Assembly: GCA_021776235.1 (NCBI GenBank)
Contig: JAJFGG010000092.1
Coordinates: forward strand, 1-43,077
DNA length: 43,077 nucleotides
Source of the DNA: Alphaproteobacteria bacterium
Lineage (GTDB): Bacteria > Pseudomonadota > Alphaproteobacteria > GCA-2731375
Direction: 5' to 3'
Positions 1-8,759 of this stretch are shown here, in pieces; the stretch's first letter is position 1, and every line of letters starts with the position of its first letter. Under the pieces are notes generated by a model. The model saw only the letters and a list, made by a program, of their open reading frames with translations, did not search any database and was not told where the DNA came from. The position numbers and the translations under genes are program-made.

Positions 1-140
1 GCACTGCAATCCCCGTGCTAGCGGGAAATCTGATTGTCTTGAAACTCTAGTATGCTGCCGCGGGTGGGTGCGTTGTACCGCGAGTTGCAGAAATCCTCAT
101 GCTTGGGCTACAGTTGAGCCTGGAATAGGGGCGTCTTCAT

Positions 141-1118
141 ATGAAGCGAGTATTCATTCTATTCTCTATGGGCTTGGCCCTGCTCACCAACAAGCCAGCC
201 ACGGCGTGGGGTGAGGATGGCCACAAGATAGTCTGCTATATCGCCTATGAGCTCCTGCCTGAGCCAGCAAAGGTGAAGCTTGACGCGCTCCGTGATGCCT
301 TCGAGTTCGACGGCACGACGTACAAAGACTATTCGTCGGCCTGCGATTTTCCCGACCTTGCCCGCGCGAAGGTGAAGCAATTCAGAAAGACCGATAAGGC
401 CAAATACAAGCCCTGGTTCGACCGCTATGCCCGGTTCGACAAATGGCATGACGTCTACCTGAGGCGTGACGACTTCTCAGTTGCTAAGGATGACTGCCAC
501 AAGACCGAGGGCTGCCTGCTGAAGGGCATAGAATATCATGGTGCTGCCCAGGGCGGTAATTTCGAACGCGCCGAGGCCTCGTTCTTTCTCGGGCATTGGA
601 TCGGCGACATCCATCAGCCCCTGCATGTCAGCTTCGCAGACGACGGGGGCGGCAGCCGTTATGCCGACGTAACTGGGTTCTATGGCTCTGGTGAGACGCT
701 CCACTGGATCTGGGACAGCGGCATTCTAAGGAAGGCCATGGGGAGTAAGGGCCGGAAAGCATTCGCCGATACAATCTTGGCCCCTATCAAAGCGAATCCT
801 GGTAGATTTTCAGATAATCTAATTGCTTCAGGGACTCGGAGCGACAAAGCGAATACGTCGAATTTTTCAATTAAGCTAGTCGTTGCAGGAACGCCAATTG
901 ACTGGGCTAACGAATCCTACGCGCTAACACTCTCTGCGAGGACAAATTACTGCAGGTTCCATGGCAGTCCTTCTACCCCTGGCAATGCTTGCAAGCGCGT
1001 TATCGCGCCAGACTTGACAGAAGCGTATCAGAGGGATGGCCTTGCCATTGTAAAATTGCGCCTAACGATGGCCAGCATTAGACTAAAAGAGATGCTGCTA
1101 AAATTTCTGGGCGAATAG
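141..1118 (+). CDS. Secreted S1/P1-type zinc nuclease
   Basis: This is a single-strand-preferring, Zn-dependent phosphodiesterase of the S1/P1 family, expected outside the cytoplasm. A signal peptide covers residues 1-22 and cleavage before W23 would expose the N-terminal Trp that ligates zinc in this family. All nine ligands of the P1 trinuclear cluster appear to be present: W23, H28, D69 or D72, H103, H152, D156, H162, H188 and D192, in motifs such as HWIGDIHQPLH and HWIWD. At 325 aa the length is near normal for bacterial members. The start is the ATG at 141; no in-frame alternative fits the signal peptide better. The C-terminal third, from about 780, looks less GC-rich than the first part. 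No operon partner lies nearby; the next gene is on the other strand. Its role is probably nucleic-acid scavenging, which is inference. Confidence 0.9.
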   Translation: MKRVFILFSMGLALLTNKPATAWGEDGHKIVCYIAYELLPEPAKVKLDALRDAFEFDGTTYKDYSSACDFPDLARAKVKQFRKTDKAKYKPWFDRYARFDKWHDVYLRRDDFSVAKDDCHKTEGCLLKGIEYHGAAQGGNFERAEASFFLGHWIGDIHQPLHVSFADDGGGSRYADVTGFYGSGETLHWIWDSGILRKAMGSKGRKAFADTILAPIKANPGRFSDNLIASGTRSDKANTSNFSIKLVVAGTPIDWANESYALTLSARTNYCRFHGSPSTPGNACKRVIAPDLTEAYQRDGLAIVKLRLTMASIRLKEMLLKFLGE

Positions 1119-1255
1119 CTTTGGAGCCAGTGTTCGAAGCTAGTTGTCCGCATCGATCTCGGCCGCTCCATCATGAGCCGGCCTCGTCGATCAAGGCACC
1201 GTACCACGTTGCGCTGCTGGTTGTCCTCAGATTTGAGAGCGGTGTCCGTTTATAT

Positions 1256-2107
1256 TCATATGCTCACCAGATAGCGGGCGCGAAGCGCCAGCAGGTGATC
1301 CTTCAGCCACGGTGGGCACCGGCTCGTTTCCCAGCTCTTCCACAGTGCCGGATAGCTCAGGGCTTCGAAGCGGGGGAACGCGCCAGCGACTCGTTCGCCG
1401 AGGCGGGCAATCTCTTCTCTGTGGGCCTCGAACGCGGGTAACGCCGCGGCATTCGCCGGCTCCCAATAAAGGTAGAGCAGCGTGGCGGATGTCTCCCTGA
1501 AGCATCGCGCCACACCGAAGGCATGCTTAACGAGTTGAGCTGCGTCGAGAAAACGGTACGAGACGATGCCCGCATCAAGGTCAAGCATCTCCGCAAACCA
1601 AGCACTTTCGCGCCGTTCATCCTTGATTTGTGCCGCGTAGGCCGGAGAGAATTTCGCGGCCTTGGCGCCAAGATACTCGGTGCACTTGGACTCGACCGCC
1701 ACGACATGAGTGTCTGCTTCAGCGACGAGGTCGAGATTGGGAGCCCGGCCGCCCCTGAGCCCGGTCGGGCACTTTCGTTCGAACTGTATCTCCTCGAAGC
1801 CGGTCGCGCCCAATAGGGAAAGATCGGCGATCGAATCCTTAAACGGCGCAAAGCAATTCACGGCAAGAGCCGACGACGAATGAGCGGCGCGAAACTTACC
1901 TTCAAGCTCGTTGCCGTCGCCCTGTTCGAGGTCACTTGCGAACTGCCGCAGCTTCACACCGGGCAGCGTGTTCTCTTCAGGTGCCGAGACATAGCCCTGT
2001 GCGGTCAACGTCAACTCTGGGCGGGTCGCGTGAAGCGCATCGATGAGCGCCCGCGTACAGCGGGTTGGCATCGACCCACCGGCTGATTTTTTCGAAGCAA
2101 TGGACAT
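1256..2107 (-). CDS. PD-(D/E)XK endonuclease-like protein (PGN_0703-type)
   Basis: This resembles the PGN_0703-like putative restriction endonucleases. Near the middle the protein carries a PD-(D/E)XK arrangement, N-L-D-L-V followed by V-A-V-E-S-K, so the likely metal ligands are the Asp of LDLV and the Glu and Lys of ESK. An upstream acidic residue in the segment ending KFRAAHSS could be the family's first conserved Glu. The frame is open from a TTG at 2143, but the ATG at 2107 (protein begins MSIASKK) is the more ordinary start, giving 283 aa; a later ATG at 2071 is also possible. No methyltransferase or specificity subunit is adjacent, so it is an orphan here. It may be a solitary defence nuclease or a leftover of a mobile region. 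The fold assignment is fairly secure; target and biological role are not. Confidence 0.72.
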   Translation of the reverse strand: MSIASKKSAGGSMPTRCTRALIDALHATRPELTLTAQGYVSAPEENTLPGVKLRQFASDLEQGDGNELEGKFRAAHSSSALAVNCFAPFKDSIADLSLLGATGFEEIQFERKCPTGLRGGRAPNLDLVAEADTHVVAVESKCTEYLGAKAAKFSPAYAAQIKDERRESAWFAEMLDLDAGIVSYRFLDAAQLVKHAFGVARCFRETSATLLYLYWEPANAAALPAFEAHREEIARLGERVAGAFPRFEALSYPALWKSWETSRCPPWLKDHLLALRARYLVSI

Positions 2108-2188
2108 GAGGCAAGGATAGCAATGAATAGCGATATTGCCCAATGAGGCGAATGCGGGCGCTGTCTTTATTCAGAATCTACGGAGATT

Positions 2189-2530
2189 CTATTGACGACA
2201 CTTGATCGTGGCTTCGACGACATATGCGGTATGGTAGGATGGTCCCAAACCATAAAATTGCCTCGATTCGGACTCGTGATTTGTGGTTACGATGCCATAG
2301 CCCGAATACCCATTTTCGCGGCAGACTTCTTCGGACCGTCGGTCCACGAATTCTCGTACCATGCGAAGTGGCGTTTGGAAATTTCCGTCGAATCTCACGT
2401 GGTAAATGTTTCCCTCAATATGCTTGTCCGAGTATCCACCGTGAAGACCCATTGGCCCGTATGCCGTTTGGCAACCGGCCAACAGCAAAAGCAACGCGGT
2501 CAAATAAAGGATAAGTCGCGATAGTCCCAT
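2189..2530 (-). CDS. Small lipoprotein (CC0125/CC1285-like)
   Basis: This is a predicted outer-membrane or periplasmic lipoprotein of 113 aa. The hydrophobic leader ends in the lipobox LLAGC, with the lipidated Cys at residue 20. The mature part has G-G-Y-S-D, V-R-F-D-G-N-F-Q-T and a Cys-containing stretch ending in NGYSGYG, which recalls the alphaproteobacterial CC0125/CC1285 lipoprotein family; its function is unknown. The frame can be read from a GTG at 2545, but the ATG at 2530 puts the positively charged N-terminus right before the hydrophobic core. The gene stands alone between an endonuclease gene and an exported-protein gene on the other strand. The family call is from pattern memory only. 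Confidence 0.7.
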   Translation of the reverse strand: MGLSRLILYLTALLLLLAGCQTAYGPMGLHGGYSDKHIEGNIYHVRFDGNFQTPLRMVREFVDRRSEEVCRENGYSGYGIVTTNHESESRQFYGLGPSYHTAYVVEATIKCRQ

Positions 2531-2917
2531 TTTTCTCGGCCTCACACCCTTGGCATTTTCCTACTTCGCAAACCAAAACGCCCCGCGTGAGTTTCACCGG
2601 GGCGCAGAAATCGTATCTGATGAAAACGTGGTGTTGTTCGTCCCCCAATGTCAAGCGGATCTCGTCCGGCCAGGTCGCGACCTGCGCCAGGCTCTGGCCA
2701 TCGAAGATTTTCCCGGCAGTTGCCGCTGTGCGCTAATCCTCGTCAAAGCATCAGCGCAGGCCCGCGGTCGAGAAGATTGCATACAGTTCGACGTGTCATT
2801 GCGATAACGTGTGGCTGGGCAGGCTGTATGGCTAATATAAGCCGCGGCAGACAGCTACTCAGACGGGAGGCCCGCGTGAATCCGATTTCGAATTTCATCC
2901 TTGCGGGGAGCGGAGCC
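2531..2917. other. Intergenic stretch without a supported gene
   Basis: This 387-base stretch separates the divergently read lipoprotein gene (-) and exported-protein gene (+) and should hold both promoters. Open frames run through it on both strands, but none has a convincing start, ribosome site or recognisable protein. No clear repeat or hairpin was seen. Confidence 0.5.
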
Positions 2918-3880
2918 ATGCAACTTTTATTTGCCCTCTTTCTCACCCTCCTTATGGCGCCAAATGTTTCAAATGCTGAAGGCGTGAATTGGAAGACGGT
3001 ATCGGCGGATAAGCTGGAGATCATATTCAGAGGTGAAGCACTGGAAATGAAATTGGAAACCGCGAAGAAAGCGTGGGTAAGCTCTATGCCCGGATTTGTG
3101 GAATACGCTAATTGGCGCGGTAGTTCAAAAATGGCATTCATTGTTAAGCAAAACGCTGACCCTGGATACACGTTGCAAGTTGGTGACAGTATAGACGACA
3201 GGAACCAAATCAGCCTGGCCTTTGGACTTGAAAAAAACGGGGAAATTGTATGGGGAAAAGACGAATCATTTAGCGGCCCGCTTGGAATCTTCAAAATCCA
3301 TTATCTGGAGCTTAAAGTACTCAATTGTATTGCTTGGGGGTTTGGTTATGATGATTCGAGCGCTGGAGAGCCGCTTTCGTATTCCGCCAATAACATTTTC
3401 AGAGCCCTCTACTGTCAAAGAGAGCAAATTCGACCTGAATTTGCGAAGCGTGTAGTTCTTTTGTCTGGATATAAAGGCGGTTACGAGCCGCCGGAGACAA
3501 AAAGCAAAATTGCAGCAAAGCCAACCATGGAAAAGGCCCGAGACGTGGCGAACGAGGATGGATCAAAAACTGTCCCAGTTGCCACAAATTGGCTTGGTTC
3601 AGGAGATCTATTTGTTGGCTTCCTAAAATACAGGAACAATGCGGGAAACGGCCCGTTGGAAGTATCTATGGGGACTATTTCATGCAGGGGAACGTGGCAA
3701 TTTAGCTCGGGGAAATATGGAACGGCCAAACTCCCAAGAGGCTCGTGGACGGTAGCATGTTCTGACGGCAGAGTAGCTTCGGGAACCTACATAAGCAACA
3801 AATTGGGCCAGGGCACCGGGCTCGGAACGGATGCTAATGGCGAAATGGTAAAGATTACCTATGGGGTGAATTCCAGATAG
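2918..3880 (+). CDS. Exported protein of unknown function
   Basis: I do not recognise this 320-residue protein. The frame is open from 2648, but the ATG at 2918 follows a purine-rich GGGGAGCGGAG and starts a typical signal peptide (MQLLFALFLTLLMAP, cleaved after about VSNA), so it is taken as the start. The mature protein has two parts. Residues about 25-190 are a mixed segment with W, Y and two Cys. The last about 90 residues, from GDLFVGFLKY, are rich in glycine and resemble a beta-sheet module with repeated short G-T-x strands. The gene is clearly more AT-rich than the operons further right, which suggests a recent acquisition. It probably acts in the periplasm or outside the cell; nothing points to an enzyme. 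Confidence 0.65.
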   Translation: MQLLFALFLTLLMAPNVSNAEGVNWKTVSADKLEIIFRGEALEMKLETAKKAWVSSMPGFVEYANWRGSSKMAFIVKQNADPGYTLQVGDSIDDRNQISLAFGLEKNGEIVWGKDESFSGPLGIFKIHYLELKVLNCIAWGFGYDDSSAGEPLSYSANNIFRALYCQREQIRPEFAKRVVLLSGYKGGYEPPETKSKIAAKPTMEKARDVANEDGSKTVPVATNWLGSGDLFVGFLKYRNNAGNGPLEVSMGTISCRGTWQFSSGKYGTAKLPRGSWTVACSDGRVASGTYISNKLGQGTGLGTDANGEMVKITYGVNSR

Positions 3881-3904
3881 AAGTGCACTGTCGCCTATTT
3901 GGGG

Positions 3905-5164
3905 TCATCGTTTTGCGTCACCTAATTGCGGTCCACGCAAAAGCACGCGCAGCAGAACCGGGGTCAGCAAAGTGGTTACCACGGCGACGATCACCAGGGC
4001 TGAGAACAGGTTGTCGACAACGGCGTGCTGACCCTGGCTTTCCACACTGAGGATGCCGCCGGCCAGGGCAACATTAAGTACCACCAGTTCAACCGCCCCG
4101 CGGGCGCTCATGCCGACACCGACGGCGGCACTATCGCGCATGCCCAGGCCCAGCATCCGGGCCGGCACCCCCGCCCCCAGCAGCTTGCCCAAAAAGGCTA
4201 CGGCGAGGAGGGCGGCGATAAAGCCCGGCACCGCGGAGATGGCGGTCAGATCAACCTGCAGGCCGATATGGACAAAAAACAGCGGCGCCAGGAAACCCTC
4301 GGTCAGGCCGCCGACCAATAGGCGCATTTCGTTGTAGGCCTTGGCGCCGACCCGCCGCGGCTCGAAGAACAGGCCGGCCAGGAAGGCGCCCAGGATCCAG
4401 TGCATGCCCAGGGCCATGGCCAGGAGGCCATAGGCCAGCGCCACCGACATCAGAATACTGAATTCCAGGGAGGCAATCTGCATCGCGTGCAGGTGCCGGC
4501 GCAGGCGGGGATAGACGTGGTAGCCCAGGCCGACGGTGATGGCGAAAAACACCACGACCTTGAGCCCGATCAGGCCAAGCCCGGTCAGGCTGGCCGCCTC
4601 GCCGTCCCGCCCCAGGCCGATCAGCAGGGCCAGCAGGAACAGGCCGATGATGTCGTCAAACAGCGCCGCCGAGATCACCATGCGGCCAACGGTACCATGC
4701 AGAAGGCCCAGTTCGGCGAACACCCGCGACGTCACCGGGATGGCGGTGATCGACATCGCGACACCGACCAAAGCCGCCTGGGCCAGCTTCTGCTCGCCCT
4801 CGGGCAGCACGCTCCAGGCCAGCAGAAATCCCAAAAGCAATGGCAGCAATGCGCCGCCCAGGGCGACGGCGAACGCGCGACCGGCCCGCGAGGTGATTTC
4901 CTCGGGCCGCATTTCGACGCCGGCCGACAGCGCCAGGAAGAACATGCCGATCTCGGCGATGAAACCAAGGGCCTCGCTTTCCCCCAGCCAATCGCGCAGG
5001 AAGGCGCCATCGAGGCCAAGGGCAAGGACGGCGGCAATCACGATGCCGGCAAGCAGCTCGCCGACCGCAGCCGGCTGACCCAGGCGCTCCGCGCCCTCGC
5101 CGAAGGCTCTGGTCAGAAGCAGCAGTAACAGAAGTCCTGCCAGGATTTCCACCGATGTCTCCAT
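3905..5164 (-). CDS. Cation:proton antiporter (CPA2 family)
   Basis: This is a Na+/H+ or K+/H+ exchanger-type inner-membrane protein with about 12 hydrophobic segments. Family signs include the early GQPAAVGELLAGI segment, the SITAIPVTSRVFAELG segment and ALFDDIIGL, which carries the paired Asp of CPA2 ion-binding sites. There is no C-terminal TrkA-N domain: it ends soon after the last membrane helix with GPQLGDAKR, unlike KefB/KefC, so it is closer to the short NapA/GerN type. The frame is open from 5254, but METSVEILAGLL at 5164 starts directly at the first membrane helix, giving 419 aa. No strong ribosome site decides between them. It is a single gene; its ion cannot be told from sequence. 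Confidence 0.85.
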   Translation of the reverse strand: METSVEILAGLLLLLLLTRAFGEGAERLGQPAAVGELLAGIVIAAVLALGLDGAFLRDWLGESEALGFIAEIGMFFLALSAGVEMRPEEITSRAGRAFAVALGGALLPLLLGFLLAWSVLPEGEQKLAQAALVGVAMSITAIPVTSRVFAELGLLHGTVGRMVISAALFDDIIGLFLLALLIGLGRDGEAASLTGLGLIGLKVVVFFAITVGLGYHVYPRLRRHLHAMQIASLEFSILMSVALAYGLLAMALGMHWILGAFLAGLFFEPRRVGAKAYNEMRLLVGGLTEGFLAPLFFVHIGLQVDLTAISAVPGFIAALLAVAFLGKLLGAGVPARMLGLGMRDSAAVGVGMSARGAVELVVLNVALAGGILSVESQGQHAVVDNLFSALVIVAVVTTLLTPVLLRVLLRGPQLGDAKR

Positions 5165-5326
5165 TGACTGCGACCGACGCCGACCGGGAGGCCATTCTAG
5201 GGCTTCCTGAAACCGACGCAATCGCATCTCGGCAAGCGCTGCCGGCGCGGGCATTTTTTTCGGCCATATTTTAACCGCCCGGCATGCGTCCCCTTCGCAT
5301 GGTAACGGGTATCCCGACAGGTGACA

Positions 5327-5644
5327 TCATTTCAGGCTGAGGATGTAAGCGATGATGTTGTCGGTTTCCTTTTCCGTAAGGATCAGCGGCGGCATCTTCC
5401 TATGATCAGTGCTCAGAAAAACCCGCAGGCTCATTTCGGTCCGCGCCGGATTGTTCGCAATCTCCTGAAATGTTTTCGCCGGCGCCGGCTTATCGTTATT
5501 TTGCCGCTTTTCAACCAGGTGACAGGCAGCACATACTTTCTGCGCCAGTACCCCACCTTTGCTGACGTCGCCAAGCTGCGATTGCGCCTTCGCCGGCACG
5601 GCAGCGAGCGCGAGAACGGCTAAAAGGATCGATATCCGGGACAT
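5327..5644 (-). CDS. Small periplasmic class I cytochrome c
   Basis: This is a 105-aa single-haem cytochrome c. A signal peptide (residues 1-20, ending AKA) is followed by the haem-binding C38-A-A-C41-H42 and by M84 in KMPPL as the likely sixth ligand, then the usual C-terminal helix DNIIAYILSLK. The start at 5644 is fixed by a strong GGAGGAG about six bases upstream; the longer open frame to 5713 lacks a signal peptide at its beginning. It should be a soluble periplasmic electron carrier. It has no operon partner, so donor and acceptor are unknown. Confidence 0.88.
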   Translation of the reverse strand: MSRISILLAVLALAAVPAKAQSQLGDVSKGGVLAQKVCAACHLVEKRQNNDKPAPAKTFQEIANNPARTEMSLRVFLSTDHRKMPPLILTEKETDNIIAYILSLK

Positions 5645-6011
5645 TGCAACTCCTCCACCACCGACATTACCAACCATCTGCCCACGACCAAGCGCTCTCG
5701 GCCAAGGCCTCACCTTTCATATATGAACCCTCGGCGCCAGGCTCAATAGGCTGGCGGTGTCGGTGCGGATGCTCCTTAGGAGGGTGCGGCGAAGCTCGCT
5801 CCCGGTATGGGCGCAAGAACGCCCTAAAACCATTCCGGGGATAGTGTTGGCGGTGCATATTGTGGATACCAGCGACACGGTGTAATTGCTCTACGGTGAC
5901 CCCGTCAACGGCGGCTTTGGGCCCAAAGCCAGCTTGTCCTGTTCGTTTTGAAACGGTAATTCTGTTTGTCATAAATGTGCGTGAAAACTGATTTCCTTTG
6001 AAGGGTGCCAA
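5645..6011. other. Divergent intergenic stretch
   Basis: This 367-base interval separates the cytochrome c (-) and LysE-type (+) genes. It holds a possible promoter for the latter at 5948-5975. Open frames here have no ribosome site and no recognisable protein; nothing else was seen. Confidence 0.5.
5948..5975 (+). promoter_or_regulatory. Possible sigma-70 promoter for the LysE-type gene
   Basis: TTGAAA (5948-5953, five of six consensus bases) and CATAAA (5970-5975, four of six) are separated by 16 bases and lie about 40 bases before the ATG at 6012. It is a pattern match only. Confidence 0.3.
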
Positions 6012-6632
6012 ATGTTCGGTGTTGATAATATTTTATCCGTCGCTTTGGCATTTTTTGTCGTGACCGTTTCGCCGGGCCCTGCGAACATCGCTGTCGCTAC
6101 GGTCGCGATGCGTTCCGGGCGTCGCAGCGGTCTGATCTTCGGGATAGGCCTTTCGTTTGGTCTGGCCTTTTGGGGTTTAATTGCGGCAACCGGCATGGGG
6201 GCGGTGTTGCAAAGCTCCGAATACGCGCTCATAGCACTCAAGCTTTTCGGTGGGTCTTATCTTCTTTGGCTTGCATTTCAATCTGGCCGGTCTGCGCTCA
6301 GTAAGAGCGAGAGTGCAAGACGTACATCTATTGACGGACGGTGGTTTAAACGCGGCCTTGTCCTGAATTTGTCCAATCCCAAAGCAGTTGTTGCCTGGAT
6401 GGCCGCACTTTCCATGGGGTTGGGCGCGAGTGATGGACTCTATGAGGTGGCAGTGGCGACCATGATTTGCATGCTCCTGGGGTTCTTGAACTACACAGGA
6501 TACGCACTGGCTTTTTCACTTTCGGGCGTCATGGCAGGATACCGACGGCTGCAAAGGTGGATCGACGGTGTCGCGGCCGGGCTCTTTGCTGCTGCCGGAT
6601 TTGGGCTCATTCGGGCGGCCTTCTCCCGGTAG
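6012..6632 (+). CDS. LysE/RhtB-family amino-acid exporter
   Basis: This is an inner-membrane exporter of amino acids or derivatives, 206 aa with about six hydrophobic segments. The family signature is seen near residues 17-30 (VVTVSPGPANIAV), followed by KLFGGSYLLWLAF and, after the loop, LVLNLSNPKAVVAW. The ATG at 6012 follows AAGGG at good spacing. The gene stands alone between a cytochrome gene and a GFA gene, so the exported compound cannot be inferred. A candidate promoter lies just upstream. Confidence 0.9.
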   Translation: MFGVDNILSVALAFFVVTVSPGPANIAVATVAMRSGRRSGLIFGIGLSFGLAFWGLIAATGMGAVLQSSEYALIALKLFGGSYLLWLAFQSGRSALSKSESARRTSIDGRWFKRGLVLNLSNPKAVVAWMAALSMGLGASDGLYEVAVATMICMLLGFLNYTGYALAFSLSGVMAGYRRLQRWIDGVAAGLFAAAGFGLIRAAFSR

Positions 6633-6796
6633 ATTTTGCTTGCCGGTCAGGTCCGCTTATCGATGGTTCATGTCGCCCGATCCCATTGACCGCCTTTGTG
6701 CAACGGCACCAACGGAGCATAGGGCGGCGTCAGAGCGACTTCCGCTTATGCCCCGTGCGCCGTGGTGACTTGCTGCATGTCGGAGGTAAACAGCGC

Positions 6797-7264
6797 TCAG
6801 GCAAGGGGGCGGGTCGCATTGTATCTTGCAACGCTTTCTGCAGACCAAACAGCATCGCGGTCCATGGCTTTTTCAAACGCAGGCACGTCATCGGGCAGAT
6901 CAAACCATGACTGTTTGCTGCGTACGAAGATGTGGGCTTGCGGCTTCACCACACTGGTGTCATCCAATGTGCCGACGCGTAGGGCAATCACGTCCACCTT
7001 GTGATAGAGATATCGGCACCAGATATAGGTGCCGCATTTTGCGCAGAAATGCAGTTCGCAACCAGCGCCGCTGCCGCTGGGCAATGTGGCAAACCGGGTG
7101 TCTCCGTCGATTTGCAAATCGTCTCTTGCATGAACACTATGAATGACAAATGCGCTGCCGGTGGTTCTTTGACAGTCCGTGCAGTGACAGGCATGTGTGA
7201 ACATCGCCTCCACACCGACACGGTAACGCACGGCTCCACAACCACAGCCTCCAATCAACGCCAT
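6797..7264 (-). CDS. GFA-family (CENP-V/GFA fold) zinc protein
   Basis: This 155-aa protein belongs to the GFA family, named for glutathione-dependent formaldehyde-activating enzyme, though most members have no proven activity. Seven zinc-binding cysteines are visible in the family order: C7 and C9 (GGCGCG), C26, C28 and C31 (ACHCTDC), and C74 and C77 (CAKC). The start is chosen at 7264 because GGGGAGG lies just upstream; the frame is open to 7333 but those residues do not fit the family. It stands alone. Its function may be thiol-adduct or formaldehyde handling, but that is only a family guess. Confidence 0.87.
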   Translation of the reverse strand: MALIGGCGCGAVRYRVGVEAMFTHACHCTDCQRTTGSAFVIHSVHARDDLQIDGDTRFATLPSGSGAGCELHFCAKCGTYIWCRYLYHKVDVIALRVGTLDDTSVVKPQAHIFVRSKQSWFDLPDDVPAFEKAMDRDAVWSAESVARYNATRPLA

Positions 7265-7531
7265 AAATTTACCTCCCCTGTATTGGTACGAGTTTACCGT
7301 ACGGTGGCATGACGGGGAACGGTGGCGTTGCATTCTTATTGCTGCGTGATGAAATTTTCCGGTGCAGACAAAGCAACACTTGGTACTGGGTTGCCATCGT
7401 CAATTGACCGCACCTGGCACATAGCACTGGTGATAGCCAGCCAACGCAGCGGAGAATTTGCCCTCACATAGCAAGGGGTCAGATCGCAAATTGAGCAAAG
7501 AATTCTTGCTTGAGCCTCTCATGGCTGCCGC

Positions 7532-7789
7532 CTATTCGCCGCGCCCTTTCGCTTTGAGCTCGAGAAATCTTCGCCACCAACTCGCGATTTCGGCCATTAG
7601 GAGGACGATGCCCGATGTAAGCACGACCCAGCGGATCCATTCATCCGGGCCTTTGGCATCAAAGTCTGGCGCTTGCTGTTCTACCCAATAATAGACAATC
7701 GCTGCCAAGCCTAAGAGAGCCCAAATAATTATGTGTATTGCCTTTTTCACAAACACAATTATTCGACATCTGCCGAATGAATCAATCAT
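7532..7789 (-). CDS. Small membrane protein, unknown
   Basis: This 85-aa hypothetical protein has two membrane segments, AIHIIIWALLGLAAIVYYW and WVVLTSGIVLLMAEIASWW, followed by a basic tail. Between them is a short polar loop (PDFDAKGPDEW). It could begin at the ATG at 7789 or at a GTG at 7750 (VKKAIHII), which gives a more typical membrane N-terminus; neither has a strong ribosome site. The family is not recognised. The placing of charges and helices argues that it is a real gene. Confidence 0.5.
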   Translation of the reverse strand: MIDSFGRCRIIVFVKKAIHIIIWALLGLAAIVYYWVEQQAPDFDAKGPDEWIRWVVLTSGIVLLMAEIASWWRRFLELKAKGRGE

Positions 7790-7825
7790 CGGTGGATAAT
7801 TTGCGGAGTTGAAGGTTTTTGGCCG

Positions 7826-8098
7826 TCAAGCTCGGCTTCCCCTGTCCAGCCACCCGGCAACCAAGCAATATCTATCCAGCGAGCCCCGCACGATCTTCCG
7901 CGCCTGCCCATGCCGCACCCCATGGCGGGCCTCGACCTCCCGCATGCCCACATTATCCAGCACCACATCAGTGACAATCGCCAGCGCATGCCGGTACGCG
8001 AAAGACCTGAGGACGCCACAGGTTGCCCTTCCCTGGCGGAAATTGGTGCCAGCCCCTATGCTGTGACATCGATCTGTCCAACGCCAATAGTACGAGCT
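7826..8098 (-). pseudogene. Headless gene remnant (C-terminal fragment)
   Basis: On the minus strand an open frame runs from just after a stop at about 8099 to a TGA at 7826. It has protein-like content, for example AYRHALAIVTDVVLDN, then REVEARHGVRHGQ and SLDRYCLVAGW, but no usable start. A neighbouring frame upstream reads IGVGQIDVTA before a stop, which would fit a frameshift joining the two. The piece looks like the helical C-terminus of a larger protein whose 5' part was lost where the rhomboid gene begins. It vaguely recalls DUF6456-type domains; this is not secure. Confidence 0.4.
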
Positions 8099-8102
8099 TT
8101 AT

Positions 8103-8759
8103 TTGCCCCAAAACTCACAACCCGTCTTCAACGCTACGCCCATGGTGCTGGCTTTGATTGCCATAAATGCCGGCGTTCATGGGATCCGCCTGGTGCTGCC
8201 GGAACAGTGGTCGATGATCGTCGCCACCTTGGGGGCTTTCTCGCCGCCGTGGTTTCTGGCCGCGGTCATGGGCCAGGATTCGCCCTATACCCTCATTCTG
8301 CTGCTCTCGCCCCTCACCTATGCGTTTCTACATGTGGACCTTTTGCATTTGATATTGAACATGGCCTTTTTGCTGGCCTTTGGCACCGCCGTGGAGCGGC
8401 GCTTGGGGCGGGGCCGGTTTATTGGCTTTTATGGCGTCTGCGCCTTGTGCGCCGCCGGGGCCAGCATTGCGCTGTTTTACTATAGTCACGAGCAGACCAT
8501 AATGGTCGGTGCCTCGGGCGCCATTTCGGGCCTGTTCGGCGCCGTCCTGCGTTTGACCACGAACCGGGCCCTGCTGGTCATTGCCGTTTTCATCGGCAGC
8601 AATGTCATCCTGGGCTATACCGGTATTCCCGGCATGGGCGAGGTGCGGTCAATCGCCTGGGAGGCCCATATTGGCGGTTTCCTGGCAGGGTATATTCTGT
8701 TTCCGCTGTTTGACGGCCTGAACCGACCCAGGGGGCCTTTCGGAAAGGTACATTCATGA
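8103..8759 (+). CDS. Rhomboid-family intramembrane serine protease
   Basis: This membrane-embedded serine protease cleaves substrates within or near their transmembrane helices. The catalytic Ser is in GASGAISGLFGA (S138) and the catalytic His is H189 in WEAHIGGFLAGY. The HVDLLHLILNM segment supplies the conserved His and Asn of the oxyanion region. There are six hydrophobic helices and no extra cytoplasmic domain, in 218 aa. The likely start is the TTG at 8103; an ATG at 8142 would cut off the conserved-looking N-terminus (PQNSQPVFN). The stop overlaps the start of the next gene in ATGA, so it is translationally coupled to two dehydratase genes. That pairing is probably convenience of transcription, not shared function. 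Confidence 0.88.
   Translation: MPQNSQPVFNATPMVLALIAINAGVHGIRLVLPEQWSMIVATLGAFSPPWFLAAVMGQDSPYTLILLLSPLTYAFLHVDLLHLILNMAFLLAFGTAVERRLGRGRFIGFYGVCALCAAGASIALFYYSHEQTIMVGASGAISGLFGAVLRLTTNRALLVIAVFIGSNVILGYTGIPGMGEVRSIAWEAHIGGFLAGYILFPLFDGLNRPRGPFGKVHS

Noticed and set aside
2415-2654. Minus-strand frame before the lipoprotein gene with several Cys residues
   Set aside because: TTG start, no ribosome site, upstream stop, overlap with the lipoprotein gene, no recognisable family.
4025-5128. Long plus-strand open frames opposite the antiporter gene
   Set aside because: Gln/His/Arg-rich, repetitive-looking translations are shadows of the GC-rich antiporter gene on the other strand.
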